Shown here: one piece after another, positions 53,781 through 63,030 of the stretch | Layout of the letters: every line of letters begins with the position of its first letter | How positions within the stretch are numbered: position 1 is the stretch's first letter | Assembly (NCBI RefSeq): GCF_018070025.1 | Contig: NZ_JAGPYQ010000001.1 | Coordinates: forward strand, 8,246,001 to 8,310,000 | Length of the DNA stretch: 64,000 bases | Direction of reading: 5' to 3' | Source of the DNA: Streptomyces liliiviolaceus | Lineage (GTDB): Bacteria; Actinomycetota; Actinomycetes; Streptomycetales; Streptomycetaceae | Translations under genes and position numbers: made by a program | Notes under the pieces: model-generated | What the model was told of the DNA's origin: nothing | The model's input: the letters and a program-made list of their open reading frames with translations, nothing else | The model's database searches: none

Positions 53781-53936
53781 TCATACATCCGCTGAGTCCT
53801 CCTTGCGTTGCCGGACGGTCAGGAGTTCGGTTGCCTGCACGCGTAGCACCAGGCCCTCGTCCAGGCTCAGCACTACCGCGAGGTCATCGCCGCCATAGTG
53901 TTCGCGTCGGTGCGCTGACGACCACGCGCCACTCAC
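53781..53936 (-). CDS. Overlapping 51-residue protein
   Basis: GTG 53936 with AAGG six bases upstream; reads MSGAWSSAHRREHYGGDDLAVVLSLDEGLVLRVQATELLTVRQRKEDSADV. The first 53 bases overlap the end of the ATPase gene in another frame, while the remaining protein has no competing frame. The sequence looks native (alternating hydrophobic strand pattern). Function unknown. Confidence 0.5.
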   Translation of the reverse strand: MSGAWSSAHRREHYGGDDLAVVLSLDEGLVLRVQATELLTVRQRKEDSADV

Positions 53937-54423
53937 CCCGCACCTTCACCAGCTGGTCCGGGCGCACCATGGCCGCCGCGGTCTCCCGTTCGACGGGCTC
54001 GGCGACGATGTCCGGCGCCTTCAACTCGGCCCATACCGTTTTTCCGGGACCGGCCTCGTGTTCCTCGACGCCCCAGCGGTGAGCCAGCGCCTCCACCAGG
54101 AGTAGCCCGCGCCCGCCGGTTTCGTCGTCGCTGGGCGTGCGCACTTCGGGCCGACCCTCGCACTCGTCGCTGACCTCCAGTCTCAGCAGGCCGTCCGCCG
54201 TTGATCTCGCGATCCGGACGCCGACCTGTCGGTCGCTCGGTGCGTGGGCTCGCAGCGCGTTGGTCACCAGCTCGGAGAGCAGCAACTCCGCGACGTCCAG
54301 CACGTCTTGGCCGACTCCCCATGCACCGAGCACGGCGTGTGCCAGCGCTCGCGTTCTAGGGACGCTGCGACGACAGTGGGGCAGCTGGAAGGTGACTTCG
54401 TTCGAGGCTGGGCTCCCTGTCAT
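53884..54423 (-). CDS. HATPase-domain protein (anti-sigma-factor kinase-like)
   Basis: 179 residues from ATG 54423 (GGGAG five bases upstream). GHKL ATP-binding fold: N box ELLLSELVTNALRAHAP, LRLEVSDECEGRP, and G box GGRGLLLVEALAHRWGVEE, then WAELKAP. In Streptomyces these RsbW-like proteins often sit next to an XRE(DUF5753)-DUF397 pair, as here (divergent gene at 54610). A regulatory function via ATP binding is expected; target unknown. Confidence 0.85.
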   Translation of the reverse strand: MTGSPASNEVTFQLPHCRRSVPRTRALAHAVLGAWGVGQDVLDVAELLLSELVTNALRAHAPSDRQVGVRIARSTADGLLRLEVSDECEGRPEVRTPSDDETGGRGLLLVEALAHRWGVEEHEAGPGKTVWAELKAPDIVAEPVERETAAAMVRPDQLVKVRGEWRVVVSAPTRTLWRR

Positions 54424-54609
54424 GGCACTCCCTGATGATCGGTGGGCGGCGATCTCGTCCCCGCGCTGCGGCAGCAGTTGCTGGTTCACCGAGGCAGGCA
54501 TTCCGCAGCATATGTATTGGCGCAACGTTGCATGGAGCTTGTTAGTCTCGCTTCACCCCTTCGAGTAACTTCGCGGACTGACCGCCTGGCCTCTGGTAGG
54601 AGTCGCCCC

Positions 54610-55482
54610 ATGCCTACTGTCAAACCGTCCACCGTGCTCGGACGCCAACTCGGCGACGAACTGCGCAAGTTCCGTGAGGCCTCGGGCGTGTCCATGGCGG
54701 ACGCAGCGGAGCTTCTCGACTGCACCAAGGGAAAGATCAGCCGGATGGAGAACGGGCACGTTCCCGTCCGCGCTCCGGATCTGAACGCACTCATGCAGGC
54801 GTACCAAGTCCAGGACCTTGAGGCTCGCGCGCGTCTCAGCGCCATGGCGCAACGCGCCAACCGGCGTCGCCGTGAGGGATGGTGGCACCCCTACGACGCA
54901 GTTCTAGGAGATTCGTACAGGGATCAGATCGAACTGGAAGCCATTTGCGACAGCGTCCGAACATACGAGGTGCAACTGATCCCCGGACTGCTTCAGACCG
55001 CTGCCTACGGGCGGGCGGTGACAGTCGCCTCGCGGGCTTGGCAGACGCCTGAGGAGATCGACCAGTTCGTCGAGGTCCGGCTCGCCCGGCAGCGACGGCT
55101 CACCGACGAGGACCCCATGTCGCTCTGGGCGGTGCTGTCCGAAGGAGTCCTGCGCCAGCATGTGGGCGGCCCGGCGGTGATGCGTGCGCAACTGGAGCAC
55201 CTTGTCGCCATGGCGGAGCAGCCCAACATCACCGTCCAGGTTCTGCCGTTCGCGCGTGGCGCCCACTCGGGTATGTTCGGCCCCTATCTGCTGCTGAGCT
55301 TCCCTCAGGTGACGTCGCTCGACCTTGTATTGACGGAGACCCCGACCGGCAACATCTGGGTGGAGCGCGAACCGGCAGTCGCCCATTACCGCACCCTCTT
55401 CGACGACGCCCGCACCACAGCGCTGCCTCCCACGGAATCGCGCACGCTGATCCGCCGCATCGCCAAGGAGTATCAAGCATGA
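54610..55482 (+). CDS. XRE-family regulator with DUF5753 domain
   Basis: 290 residues from ATG 54610 (AGGAG seven bases upstream). Helix-turn-helix LGDELRKFREASGVSMADAAELLDCTKGKISRMENGHVPVRAPDLNALMQAY (14-65), then DUF5753 (YEVQLIPGLLQTAAYGRAVTVASRAW ... LSEGVLRQHVGGPAVMRAQLEHL ... ITVQVLPFARGAHSGMFGPYLLLSF). Its stop overlaps the DUF397 start (ATGA). Such pairs are abundant in Streptomyces and behave like regulator/antagonist modules. Confidence 0.92.
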   Translation: MPTVKPSTVLGRQLGDELRKFREASGVSMADAAELLDCTKGKISRMENGHVPVRAPDLNALMQAYQVQDLEARARLSAMAQRANRRRREGWWHPYDAVLGDSYRDQIELEAICDSVRTYEVQLIPGLLQTAAYGRAVTVASRAWQTPEEIDQFVEVRLARQRRLTDEDPMSLWAVLSEGVLRQHVGGPAVMRAQLEHLVAMAEQPNITVQVLPFARGAHSGMFGPYLLLSFPQVTSLDLVLTETPTGNIWVEREPAVAHYRTLFDDARTTALPPTESRTLIRRIAKEYQA

Positions 55483-55694
55483 GCCAGGACCACCACATAC
55501 AGCCCGTACCCGTACCCGTACTCGCCGAAGCCGTATGGCGTGCCAGTAGCTACAGCGGCGGCCAAGGCAACTGCGTCGAGGTCGCCGGCAACCTCACCCC
55601 CCTCATACCCGTCCGCGACAGCAAGCGCCCCACCGGCCCTGTACTCGCCTTCTCCCGCAACGCCTGGACCACCTTCCTCGATCACCTGCGCTGA
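55479..55694 (+). CDS. DUF397 protein
   Basis: 71 residues with the full family pattern WRASSYSGGQGNCVEVAG, IPVRDSKRPTGPVLAFSRNAWTTFLDHLR. Translationally coupled to the XRE gene. DUF397 proteins (such as Scr1-like) bind and modulate the neighbouring XRE protein. Confidence 0.92.
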   Translation: MSQDHHIQPVPVPVLAEAVWRASSYSGGQGNCVEVAGNLTPLIPVRDSKRPTGPVLAFSRNAWTTFLDHLR

Positions 55695-55839
55695 ACCGGC
55701 GGTGGCTGCAGGACCGGCGGTGTCTGGATGTTCGGTCGACCCAAATCCACCCGAGTGCAAAATTTACCTAGCGCAATGATTGCCTTGTGCTTCTCGTACG
55801 TACCTCCTGGCGACCGGGTCGTTCAGCTCAGGAGGCAGC

Positions 55840-56592
55840 ATGCGTGTCACGCAACGCACCGCAGGGACCGTATTCGTGATCGGTGGGCTGGGCGTGACGC
55901 TTGCCGCGCTCGCCTATCCGGCTCTCGTCGGGGTGGAGACCACCACGACCAGCCAGGACCGGATCATCGCCAACACCCGGTACGGGCCCCTGACCGAGGC
56001 CGATCGCGATTTTGTCGTCAAGGTGCGGGCCGCGGGGCTCTGGGAGCATCCGCTGGGGCTGATGGCCATGGAGCGCGGGACCACGCCCGCCATGAAGGAG
56101 GCCGGGAAGCATCTCGTCGCCGGGCACTCCGGGCTCGACGAGATGTGTCGGAAGATCGCGCCCGAGCTGGGCGTCACCCTGCCCAACCAGGCCAGCCCGC
56201 AGCAACAGCAGTTCGTGGCCACCGTGGACGGGAGCACCGGGCAGCAGTTCGACACGACCGCCGTCAACATCATGCGCGTCACGCACGGGCAGATCTTCCC
56301 CGTCATCGCGAAGATCCGTGCCAACACCAAGAACACCATGGTCCGTGAGCTCGCCGACCTGGCCAACGACACCGTCCTCGACCACATCACGGTGTTGGAG
56401 AAGACCGACCTCGTCAACTACGACCAGGTCAACTTCCAGCAGACCAGCCCGCCCAAGCTCCCCAAGGCCGAGTTGACCCCGCCCGCCCCGCAGCCCGGTT
56501 CGCCCGTCCTCGTCCTCAACAGGCCGGAGGGGTTGGATGTGAATACGACCTCGCCGACACCCACCCCGACTCCGACGCCCGCCGTGGGATGA
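55840..56592 (+). CDS. DUF4142 membrane-anchored protein
   Basis: 250 residues from ATG 55840 (AGGAGG five bases upstream). An uncleaved-looking N-terminal helix (about 9-30), then the helical DUF4142 domain (LTEADRDFVVKVRAAGLWEHPLGLMAMERGTTPAMKEAGKHLVAGHSGLDEMCRKIAPELGVTLP) with the repeated His/Glu helices. The tail is Pro/Thr-rich (TPTPTPTP). Probably extracytoplasmic; role unknown. Confidence 0.85.
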   Translation: MRVTQRTAGTVFVIGGLGVTLAALAYPALVGVETTTTSQDRIIANTRYGPLTEADRDFVVKVRAAGLWEHPLGLMAMERGTTPAMKEAGKHLVAGHSGLDEMCRKIAPELGVTLPNQASPQQQQFVATVDGSTGQQFDTTAVNIMRVTHGQIFPVIAKIRANTKNTMVRELADLANDTVLDHITVLEKTDLVNYDQVNFQQTSPPKLPKAELTPPAPQPGSPVLVLNRPEGLDVNTTSPTPTPTPTPAVG

Positions 56593-56603
56593 GCGACAGC
56601 CGG

Positions 56604-57305
56604 CTATCCGTCGTGGCCCGTCTGCGGGTCCACCCAGCCCAGCGGGTGCGGCACACCGTCCTCCGCGTCGCCCACGTCCGGGACCGGGGGCTCACCGCCC
56701 GCCTCGTTGAAGGCGGTCAACGCCTCGACTATCGCCGTCCGTTGGGCCGGGGTGAGGCGTTCCACGATCGTGGCGATCTCCGCGCGCCGGCGGGCCGTGA
56801 CGTCCTCGACCGTGCGCCGCCCCTCCTCCGTGAGCCGGAGCAGGGTCTCGCGGCGGTTGCCGGGGTTGGTCTGCCGGTCGGCGAGTCCGGCGGTGATGAG
56901 CCGGTCGACCATGCGCATGGCCGTGGACGGCGCGACCTGGAGCAGCTCGGCGAGCGTGACCAGCTTGGTGGCGCCGCGCGTGGACAGCACGACCAGCATC
57001 CGGACCTGCGGCAGGGTCACCCGTTCCTCGACCTCGGCGAGCGAACGGGCCGAGACCGCGACCAGTACGCGCGAGGCGGTCAGCACCGCCCGGGTCACCG
57101 CGTCGACGTCGTCATCGACGCCCACATCGGTGGCGCCCGCATCGGTGACGCCCACATCGGTGACGCCCGCGCCGGCAATGGCCCCGCCGGCGGCAGCCGT
57201 GTTCTCCACCGCCACTTCACTTACGTCTACGTCGTCCATGACGTCCAGGTCCTCCGTGACGTCGACGTCATCTGTGGCTCCGACAGGGGTCTCGTGCTCC
57301 GGCAT
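56604..57305 (-). CDS. MarR-family regulator with acidic N-terminal extension
   Basis: 233 residues. The first ~70 are an unusual acidic, Val/Asp-rich repeat (DVDVTEDLDVMDDVDVSEV..., GVTDVGVTDAGATDVGVDDDVD). Then a winged-helix MarR domain (LPQVRMLVVLSTRGATKLVTLAELLQVAPSTAMRMVDRLITAGLADRQTNPGNRRETLLRLTEEGRRTV) and a C-terminal dimer helix. Convergent with the DUF4142 gene. Confidence 0.88.
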   Translation of the reverse strand: MPEHETPVGATDDVDVTEDLDVMDDVDVSEVAVENTAAAGGAIAGAGVTDVGVTDAGATDVGVDDDVDAVTRAVLTASRVLVAVSARSLAEVEERVTLPQVRMLVVLSTRGATKLVTLAELLQVAPSTAMRMVDRLITAGLADRQTNPGNRRETLLRLTEEGRRTVEDVTARRRAEIATIVERLTPAQRTAIVEALTAFNEAGGEPPVPDVGDAEDGVPHPLGWVDPQTGHDG

Positions 57306-57410
57306 GTGTCCTTTCTATCCCGCCGAAGTGCCTGCCCACTCACCTGATCCACACAGATTTTCCTCGTCCGTGACCCGTGTAAGCACGCAACGGCTCAACG
57401 ACTGAATGGC

Positions 57411-58484
57411 TCAACGGGTCGGCGCCGGGCCCGTACTTCTGCGCACGATCAGTTCGACCGGCACCACCCGGCCCAGTTCCGGCTCCGGCGGCCCGTCCAG
57501 TTGGGACAGGAGCAGCCGCAGGGAACGCGTACCGATCTCGGGGAAGTCGGTACGGACCGTCGTCAGCGGGGGAAGCAGATGCGCGGCCTCGGGGATGTCG
57601 TCGTACCCGACCACACTCACGTCGTCCGGCACCCGGCGGCCCGACTCGTGCAGGGCGCGGAGCACGCCGAGCGCCATCTGGTCGTTGGAGGCGAAGATCG
57701 CGGTGACGTCGGGGTCGTCGGCCAGCCTGCGGCCCAGTTCGTAGCCCGAGTCGGCACTCCAGTCGCCGACGAGGGGTTCGTGGACCGCCGCCCCCGCCGC
57801 CTTCAGCGTGGCCCGCCACGCCTCCACCCTGCGGTCCGCCGACAGCCAGCCCGTGGGGCCCGCGATGTGCCGGACCGTCGCGTGGCCGAAGTCCAGCAGG
57901 TGCTCGGTCGCCTTGCGGGCGCCCGCCCGGTTGTCGGCCGTGACGAAGGACGCGTCCTTGCCGAGGTCGTTCTCCAGGACCATCAGCGGGGTGTCGAGCC
58001 GCGCCTCCGCCAGCGCCCTGCCCACCCAGCGCTGCGGGGCGATGGCGATCACACCGTCCGCGCCCTCGGCCGACAGGGTGTCCACGGCCCGTACGACGGT
58101 GGCCCGGTCCGCCGTGTCGAGCGCGATGGAGCTGACCAGGTAACCCGCGTCCTGGGCCGCGCTGTTGATCGCCGTCAGGATGGAGGCCGGGCCGTAACGG
58201 GCCGCGTCGAAGGAGATCACGCCCAGCATGCGGGTACGGCCGCTGGCCAGCGAGCGCGCGCTGCGGCTCGGGCGGTAGCCGAGGGTCCGCATGGCCGTCA
58301 GGACCACCTCACGGGTCTCGGGACGAACGGCCGGGTTGTCGTTCAGTACCCGGGACACCGTCTGCTTGGAGACACCGGCCAGCCGCGCCACGTCGTCCAT
58401 CACCGGCCGCGCCCCCGCGAAGTTGCGCCGGCTGCGCCCCTTGGGGGGACCGGTCGGCACATCGTCACCGGCACTTCGGGTCAT
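57411..58484 (-). CDS. LacI-family transcriptional repressor
   Basis: 357 residues. HTH and hinge: MDDVARLAGVSKQTVSRVLNDNPAVRPETREVVLTAMRTLGYRPSRSARSLASGRT (29-84), then the periplasmic-binding-protein-like sensor (MLGVISFDAARYGPASILTAINSAAQDAGY ... AIFASNDQMALGVLRALHESGRRVPDDVSVVGYDDIPEAAHLLPPLTTVRTDFPEIG). It lies just downstream of two family-35 glycosidase genes and is the likely regulator of galactoside use. Confidence 0.93.
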   Translation of the reverse strand: MTRSAGDDVPTGPPKGRSRRNFAGARPVMDDVARLAGVSKQTVSRVLNDNPAVRPETREVVLTAMRTLGYRPSRSARSLASGRTRMLGVISFDAARYGPASILTAINSAAQDAGYLVSSIALDTADRATVVRAVDTLSAEGADGVIAIAPQRWVGRALAEARLDTPLMVLENDLGKDASFVTADNRAGARKATEHLLDFGHATVRHIAGPTGWLSADRRVEAWRATLKAAGAAVHEPLVGDWSADSGYELGRRLADDPDVTAIFASNDQMALGVLRALHESGRRVPDDVSVVGYDDIPEAAHLLPPLTTVRTDFPEIGTRSLRLLLSQLDGPPEPELGRVVPVELIVRRSTGPAPTR

Positions 58485-58597
58485 TGCGGGTGATGCCCTT
58501 CGAGGTACGGAGACGGAGGTAGGGGGACGACAGAGGTAGAGGTAACGGAGGTAGAGGTAGAGGGACGGAAGGTACAGGTCCGTCCGGCGGTCGGGGG

Positions 58598-58633
58598 CCC
58601 GCCCGGTCGGCCCAGGATAGGCCGCCGGGCGGG
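58598..58633 (-). terminator. Hairpin after the glycosidase genes
   Basis: CCCGCCCGG..GGCC / GGCC.CCGGGCGGG stem with a 7-base loop, 33 bases after the glycosidase stop and ahead of the LacI gene. A run of GTAGAGG-type short repeats lies beside it (58515-58560). Confidence 0.65.
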
Positions 58634-58665
58634 AGGGCGGCCCGGCAGCCCGGCCCCGCCCCGCT

Positions 58666-61143
58666 CTACCCGGCCTCCCTCACCTCCCCCGCCTCACCGA
58701 TCGCCCACGTACGGGTCATCACCCACTCGACCCGCCCGACCGTCGCCGCGGCCGCCTCCGCTGCGGACACGTCCGCCACGTACACCCGCGCCTCCGTCGC
58801 CCTCGGCAGCACCCGCAGCCGCAGGCCCTCCCCCCGGAGGTCGAACGCCGGAAGCCGGTCGAGGGCGATGTCCCAGGCCCGCCCCGCGTGGAACTGGTCC
58901 GCCACGAGCCTGTCGCCCACGTACGCGCGGGCCACGTCACCGGACCAGTGGACGCGCAGCAGGGTTCCGGTGAGCGGGAGTCCGTCGGGGACAGAGATGG
59001 CGTACTCGGCGGCGGTCGTGTCGTAGTGCTCGTCGGCGGGGGCACTCGCCCGGCCCTGCACGCCGGTCACGGGTTCGGGCGCCGGCCCGGCGGCACGCAC
59101 CAGCTCGGCCCGCCCGACGCGCAGTCCGCCTCCCCCGCTCTCTCCCCCGAACCGCGGGTCCCGGCCGTCCCCCGTCAGGTGATACCGCGTGAACACCCCG
59201 TCCTCCGACTCCCGCACGCTCCCGCCCGTGACGACCGGCGGCCGTCCCGGCGCCGGCAGTACGGCCAGCGAAACGTCACCGGCCGGGCTGTGCACCCGTA
59301 CCTCGCCCTCCCCGCCCCGCGCATGCTCGTCGAAGACGACACCGGCACCTGTACAGGCATCTGCACCTGCCGCGCAGAGCACCAGCCGCTCCGCTCCCCA
59401 GGCGACCCCCTTGTAGGCGGTACGGGCCGTCCTCGCGTCCAGGACCAGGAGGCCGACCCGTTCGCCGTCCGCCGTGTCCACCTCCACCAGAGCGTCGGTG
59501 CCGGGCCGCAGCCCCGTGACCAGCACGCGGTCGTCGAGGGTGACGCTCTGCCCGAAGGGCGTCCGAACCGACCTCAACGTACGCGCGGCCAGGGCGAGTT
59601 CGACAGGGATGCCGTCCGCGGCCGCCAGCACCAGGACCGTACGGCCGTCGGCGTCGACCGTGCACACCGGCTGCGCCGTCGCCCAGTCCAGCCGCAGGCC
59701 TGCCACGTCCAGGCGCAGCGGCCAGCAGAAGTACGCGCCCGTCGGGACCGTGACCGGTGTGCTCGGGAGGGTGAGCGCGGGTCCCGCCGGGAACTCGACG
59801 GTGAACGAGGTGTCCGGGTGGTCCGGCAACTCCTCATGCGGCTGGTGGTTGTTGACGAAGAGGAAGCCGGAGTCCTCCGAGGCCCGGACCGCCCAGCGCA
59901 GGGTGTCCCGGTCGTCCCGCCCCGTCGGCTGCCGTGCCGGCAGGAAGGACTCCATCGGTGCGATCAGGCCGCCGAAGTCTCCCAACAGCAGGTGCTGCAG
60001 GCGCAGTTCGTCGTACGAGGGCCGGTACTGGCCGTACTCCCCGAGCGGGGCCTGGAAGTCGTACGTGCGGACGGGGAGGTCGTTGGGGTAGCCCGTCGCG
60101 TGGGACTCCTGGAGGGTCGTCAGCTCGCCCGCGGGATTCGTACCGCCGTGGAACATGTAGTAGCCCTGCCACACGGAACCGCAGCCGATCTTCGTGAGGC
60201 CGAGCGCTCCGACGTCGGCGGCGCCGACCCGGGGGCGGCGGTGGTACGAGACCGCCATGCCGCCGCCCAACTCGCAGGTGGCCCAGGGGAATCGACTCTC
60301 CGTGGCCGTCGGTTCGGTACCGCGTACCGTCGTCGTCGGGCGCAGATCGGCGCCGATGCCCTCGTCGTCGCGCTGGTGGGTGAAGAAGAAGTGGGTGCGG
60401 CAGGTGTCGGGCCAGCCGCCGTCGGCCTCGGTCCAGAAGGTCTCGGGGTAGCCGCCGTACAGCGGGAGCAGTTCGTCGGGCGGGAGTCGCACGCCTCCCC
60501 ACGCCGTCGACGTCCACAGCGGGGCGCTCAGCCCGGCCGCCTGCGCCATGCGTTTCAGCGTGAGCAGGTGGCCCGGCCGGTCGTACAGCTCGTTCTCGAT
60601 CTGGATCGCGACGACGGGGCCGCCGTGCGCGCGGTCGAGTCCGCTCAGCTGCGCCGCGACGGCCTCGTACCAGGTGCGTACGGGTGCCAGGTACGCCGGA
60701 TCGTCGGTGCGCGGGGTGCAGGCCCCGGCGAGAAGCCAGTCGGGTAAGCCGCCGTTGCGGACCTCCGCGTGGGACCAGGGGCCGATGCGCGGGACGAAGT
60801 CCAGGCCGTGGCGGGCGCAGAGGCCGGCGAAGCGCCGCAGGTTCCGGTCGCCGTCGAAGCGGATCCGGCCCTCGACCTCCTCGTGGTGGATCCAGATGAC
60901 GTAGCTGGCGACGGCCGTCACCCCGCCCGCCTTCATCTTCAGCAGCTCCTCCTCCCACTCCGCCGCCGGGTAGCGGGTGTAGTGGAACTCGCCGGAGACC
61001 GGGAACCAGGGGCGCCCGCCGCGGGTGAGGAAGCGGCTGGTGACCTCGATCGGGTCGGGGACTCCGGGGGCGTCGGCGAAAGGGAGGTGGCCGGTGAGGG
61101 GTGGCGCGGCCGGCGTGGACACCTTCAGGCGGAGCGGCGGCAT
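58666..61143 (-). CDS. Family GH35-like beta-galactosidase (825 residues)
   Basis: Secretion signal absent, so cytoplasmic or non-classical. TIM barrel from about residue 45: SGEFHYTRYPAAEWEEELLKMKAGGVTAVASYVIWIHHEEVEGRIRFDG, acid/base Glu in AIQIENELYD, nucleophile Glu in WATCELGGGM, then GYYMFHGGTNPAGE. Beta-sandwich domains fill the C-terminal half. It starts at ATG 61143 (TGATG overlap with the stop upstream; a GTG one codon earlier is possible). It is coupled to a second, shorter GH35 gene, suggesting cleavage of a beta-galactoside by two enzymes. Confidence 0.9.
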   Translation of the reverse strand: MPPLRLKVSTPAAPPLTGHLPFADAPGVPDPIEVTSRFLTRGGRPWFPVSGEFHYTRYPAAEWEEELLKMKAGGVTAVASYVIWIHHEEVEGRIRFDGDRNLRRFAGLCARHGLDFVPRIGPWSHAEVRNGGLPDWLLAGACTPRTDDPAYLAPVRTWYEAVAAQLSGLDRAHGGPVVAIQIENELYDRPGHLLTLKRMAQAAGLSAPLWTSTAWGGVRLPPDELLPLYGGYPETFWTEADGGWPDTCRTHFFFTHQRDDEGIGADLRPTTTVRGTEPTATESRFPWATCELGGGMAVSYHRRPRVGAADVGALGLTKIGCGSVWQGYYMFHGGTNPAGELTTLQESHATGYPNDLPVRTYDFQAPLGEYGQYRPSYDELRLQHLLLGDFGGLIAPMESFLPARQPTGRDDRDTLRWAVRASEDSGFLFVNNHQPHEELPDHPDTSFTVEFPAGPALTLPSTPVTVPTGAYFCWPLRLDVAGLRLDWATAQPVCTVDADGRTVLVLAAADGIPVELALAARTLRSVRTPFGQSVTLDDRVLVTGLRPGTDALVEVDTADGERVGLLVLDARTARTAYKGVAWGAERLVLCAAGADACTGAGVVFDEHARGGEGEVRVHSPAGDVSLAVLPAPGRPPVVTGGSVRESEDGVFTRYHLTGDGRDPRFGGESGGGGLRVGRAELVRAAGPAPEPVTGVQGRASAPADEHYDTTAAEYAISVPDGLPLTGTLLRVHWSGDVARAYVGDRLVADQFHAGRAWDIALDRLPAFDLRGEGLRLRVLPRATEARVYVADVSAAEAAAATVGRVEWVMTRTWAIGEAGEVREAG

Positions 61144-62909
61144 CACGGGTTCACCGGGCCGAGGTCGGGGGTGTCGGTGAGGTGGACGCGCGGTTCGGTC
61201 GTGGCCTGCAGTTCCAGCAGGACGACGTCGTTGGTGCCGGGGCGCAGGACGGGCGCGGGCACGTACAGCGTGCGCTGCGGGCCGCGATTCCAGTAGCGGC
61301 CGAGGTGGAAGCCGTTGATCCAGGCCTGGCCCTTGGTCCAGCCGGGCAGGGAGAGGAAGGTGTCGGCGGGCGCCCCGACCTCGAACGTGCCGCGGTGGAA
61401 GGCGGGTCCGGCGTCGGACGGCGAATCGACGGCCGGAGCGAAGGGAACCGCACCCACCGTGTCCAGGGCCAGGGGGTGGCAGTCCCAGCCGTGCAGGGCG
61501 GTGCCGTCGAAGGTGACGGGTCCGAGCAGTCCCTTGGGCGCGCCGATGCGCGGTCCGTAGTTGACCCCGCCCATGTTCTCGACGAGCACGTCCAGCGTGG
61601 CACCGGCCCGCGGAACGCGCACGGGCAGGGCCTCTTCGTGCCGTTCCCGTTCCAGTACGCCGACGGGGGCGCCGTCCACGAAGACCTGGGCGCGGTCACC
61701 GACCCCGCCCGCGAAGCGCAGGACACCGTCGCCGCCCGCGGGAACCGTGGTGCGGTAGAGGACGTACCCGGCCCGCAGTCCCAGCTCCTCCATGGTCACC
61801 GGACCGGCGTCGACGCGTACCGGCTTGGCGAGGACGCTCGCATGCGGCAGCAGCGACGCGCGATCATCCAACTCGACGACGATGGGCGGCAGTTTGGGAC
61901 CCGGCGCCGGGGCGGGCTCGTCGGGGACCGGGGCGTGACGGGAGATGACCTCGCGGAAGGCGTGGTACTTCGGACCCGGGTCGCCGGACTCGGTGAGGGC
62001 CGCGTCGTAGTCGTACGAGGTCACGATGGGCGCGTACGCGTGGTCGTGGTTGGCGCCGTTCGTGAAGCCGAAGTTGGTGCCGCCGTGGAACATGTAGATG
62101 TTGACCGAGGCGCCCGCGGAGAGGAGCCGGTCGAGGTCGGCGGCGGCGTCGGCCGCGTCGCGCACATGGTGCGGTTCGCCCCAGTGGTCGAACCAGCCGA
62201 TCCAGAACTCCGCGCACATCAGCGGCCCTTCGGGCTGATGCGCGCGCAACTGATCGAGGGACTCGGTGATCCGGCTGCCGAAGGTGCCGGTCGTGAGGAC
62301 GCCGGGGAGGCTACCGGCCGCCAGGTGCTCCGGGTCGGCCTGGTCGCAGGTGAACAGCAGCTCCTCGACGCCCCGGGCACGGAAGGACGCGGCGAGGTGT
62401 TCCAGATACGCGCGGTCGTCGCCGTACGCCCCGTACTCGTTCTCCACCTGGACGGCGATCACCGGGCCGCCGTTCGCGGCCAGCCGGGGCAGGAGCGGGG
62501 GCAGCAGCAGGTCGAGATAGCGGTCGAGCGCGTCGGTGAAGCGAGGGTCGCTGGTACGCAGCCGGATGTCGGTGTCCGTGGTGAGCCAGGAGGGCAGGCC
62601 GCCGCCGTCCCACTCGGCGCAGATGTACGGGCCCGGGCGCAGCAGGACGTGCAGGCCTTCGTCCTGGGCCAGCCGCAGATAGCGGGGCAGGTCGAGGATG
62701 CCGTCGAGGACGAGGGTGCCGGGTTCGGGCTGGTGGAGGTTCCACGGGACGTACGTCTCCACCGTGTTGAGGCCCATCAGCCGGGCCTTGCGGAGCCGGT
62801 CGGCCCACTGGTCGGGGTGGATGCGGAAGTAGTGCATGGCACCGGAGATGATCCGGAACGGCTCTCCATGGAGCCGGAATTCGTCGGAGGACGTACTCAG
62901 AACAGTCAT
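61143..62909 (-). CDS. Family GH35 beta-galactosidase (588 residues)
   Basis: Canonical GH35: ISGAMHYFRIHPDQWADRLRKARLMGLNTVETYVPWNLHQPEPG near the N-terminus, acid/base Glu in AVQVENEYGAYGDD, nucleophile Glu in MCAEFWIGWFDHWGEPHH, MFHGGTNFGFTNGAN. C-terminal jelly-roll with LPGWTKGQAWINGFHLGRYWNRGPQ. No signal peptide, so it acts on imported sugar. First of two glycosidase genes, followed after four bases of overlap. An MFS gene lies upstream (121 bases). Confidence 0.94.
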   Translation of the reverse strand: MTVLSTSSDEFRLHGEPFRIISGAMHYFRIHPDQWADRLRKARLMGLNTVETYVPWNLHQPEPGTLVLDGILDLPRYLRLAQDEGLHVLLRPGPYICAEWDGGGLPSWLTTDTDIRLRTSDPRFTDALDRYLDLLLPPLLPRLAANGGPVIAVQVENEYGAYGDDRAYLEHLAASFRARGVEELLFTCDQADPEHLAAGSLPGVLTTGTFGSRITESLDQLRAHQPEGPLMCAEFWIGWFDHWGEPHHVRDAADAAADLDRLLSAGASVNIYMFHGGTNFGFTNGANHDHAYAPIVTSYDYDAALTESGDPGPKYHAFREVISRHAPVPDEPAPAPGPKLPPIVVELDDRASLLPHASVLAKPVRVDAGPVTMEELGLRAGYVLYRTTVPAGGDGVLRFAGGVGDRAQVFVDGAPVGVLERERHEEALPVRVPRAGATLDVLVENMGGVNYGPRIGAPKGLLGPVTFDGTALHGWDCHPLALDTVGAVPFAPAVDSPSDAGPAFHRGTFEVGAPADTFLSLPGWTKGQAWINGFHLGRYWNRGPQRTLYVPAPVLRPGTNDVVLLELQATTEPRVHLTDTPDLGPVNP

Positions 62910-63030
62910 CAGGATGCTGCTTCCCTTCGGCTCGGACGGGGGATCGGTACGGGGACTGGGTCAGTGGTCGATGTGGCGGCTTCGGTGGCCGATGCGACGG
63001 CGGCTTCAGCGATCGATGGGGTGGAGGTCC

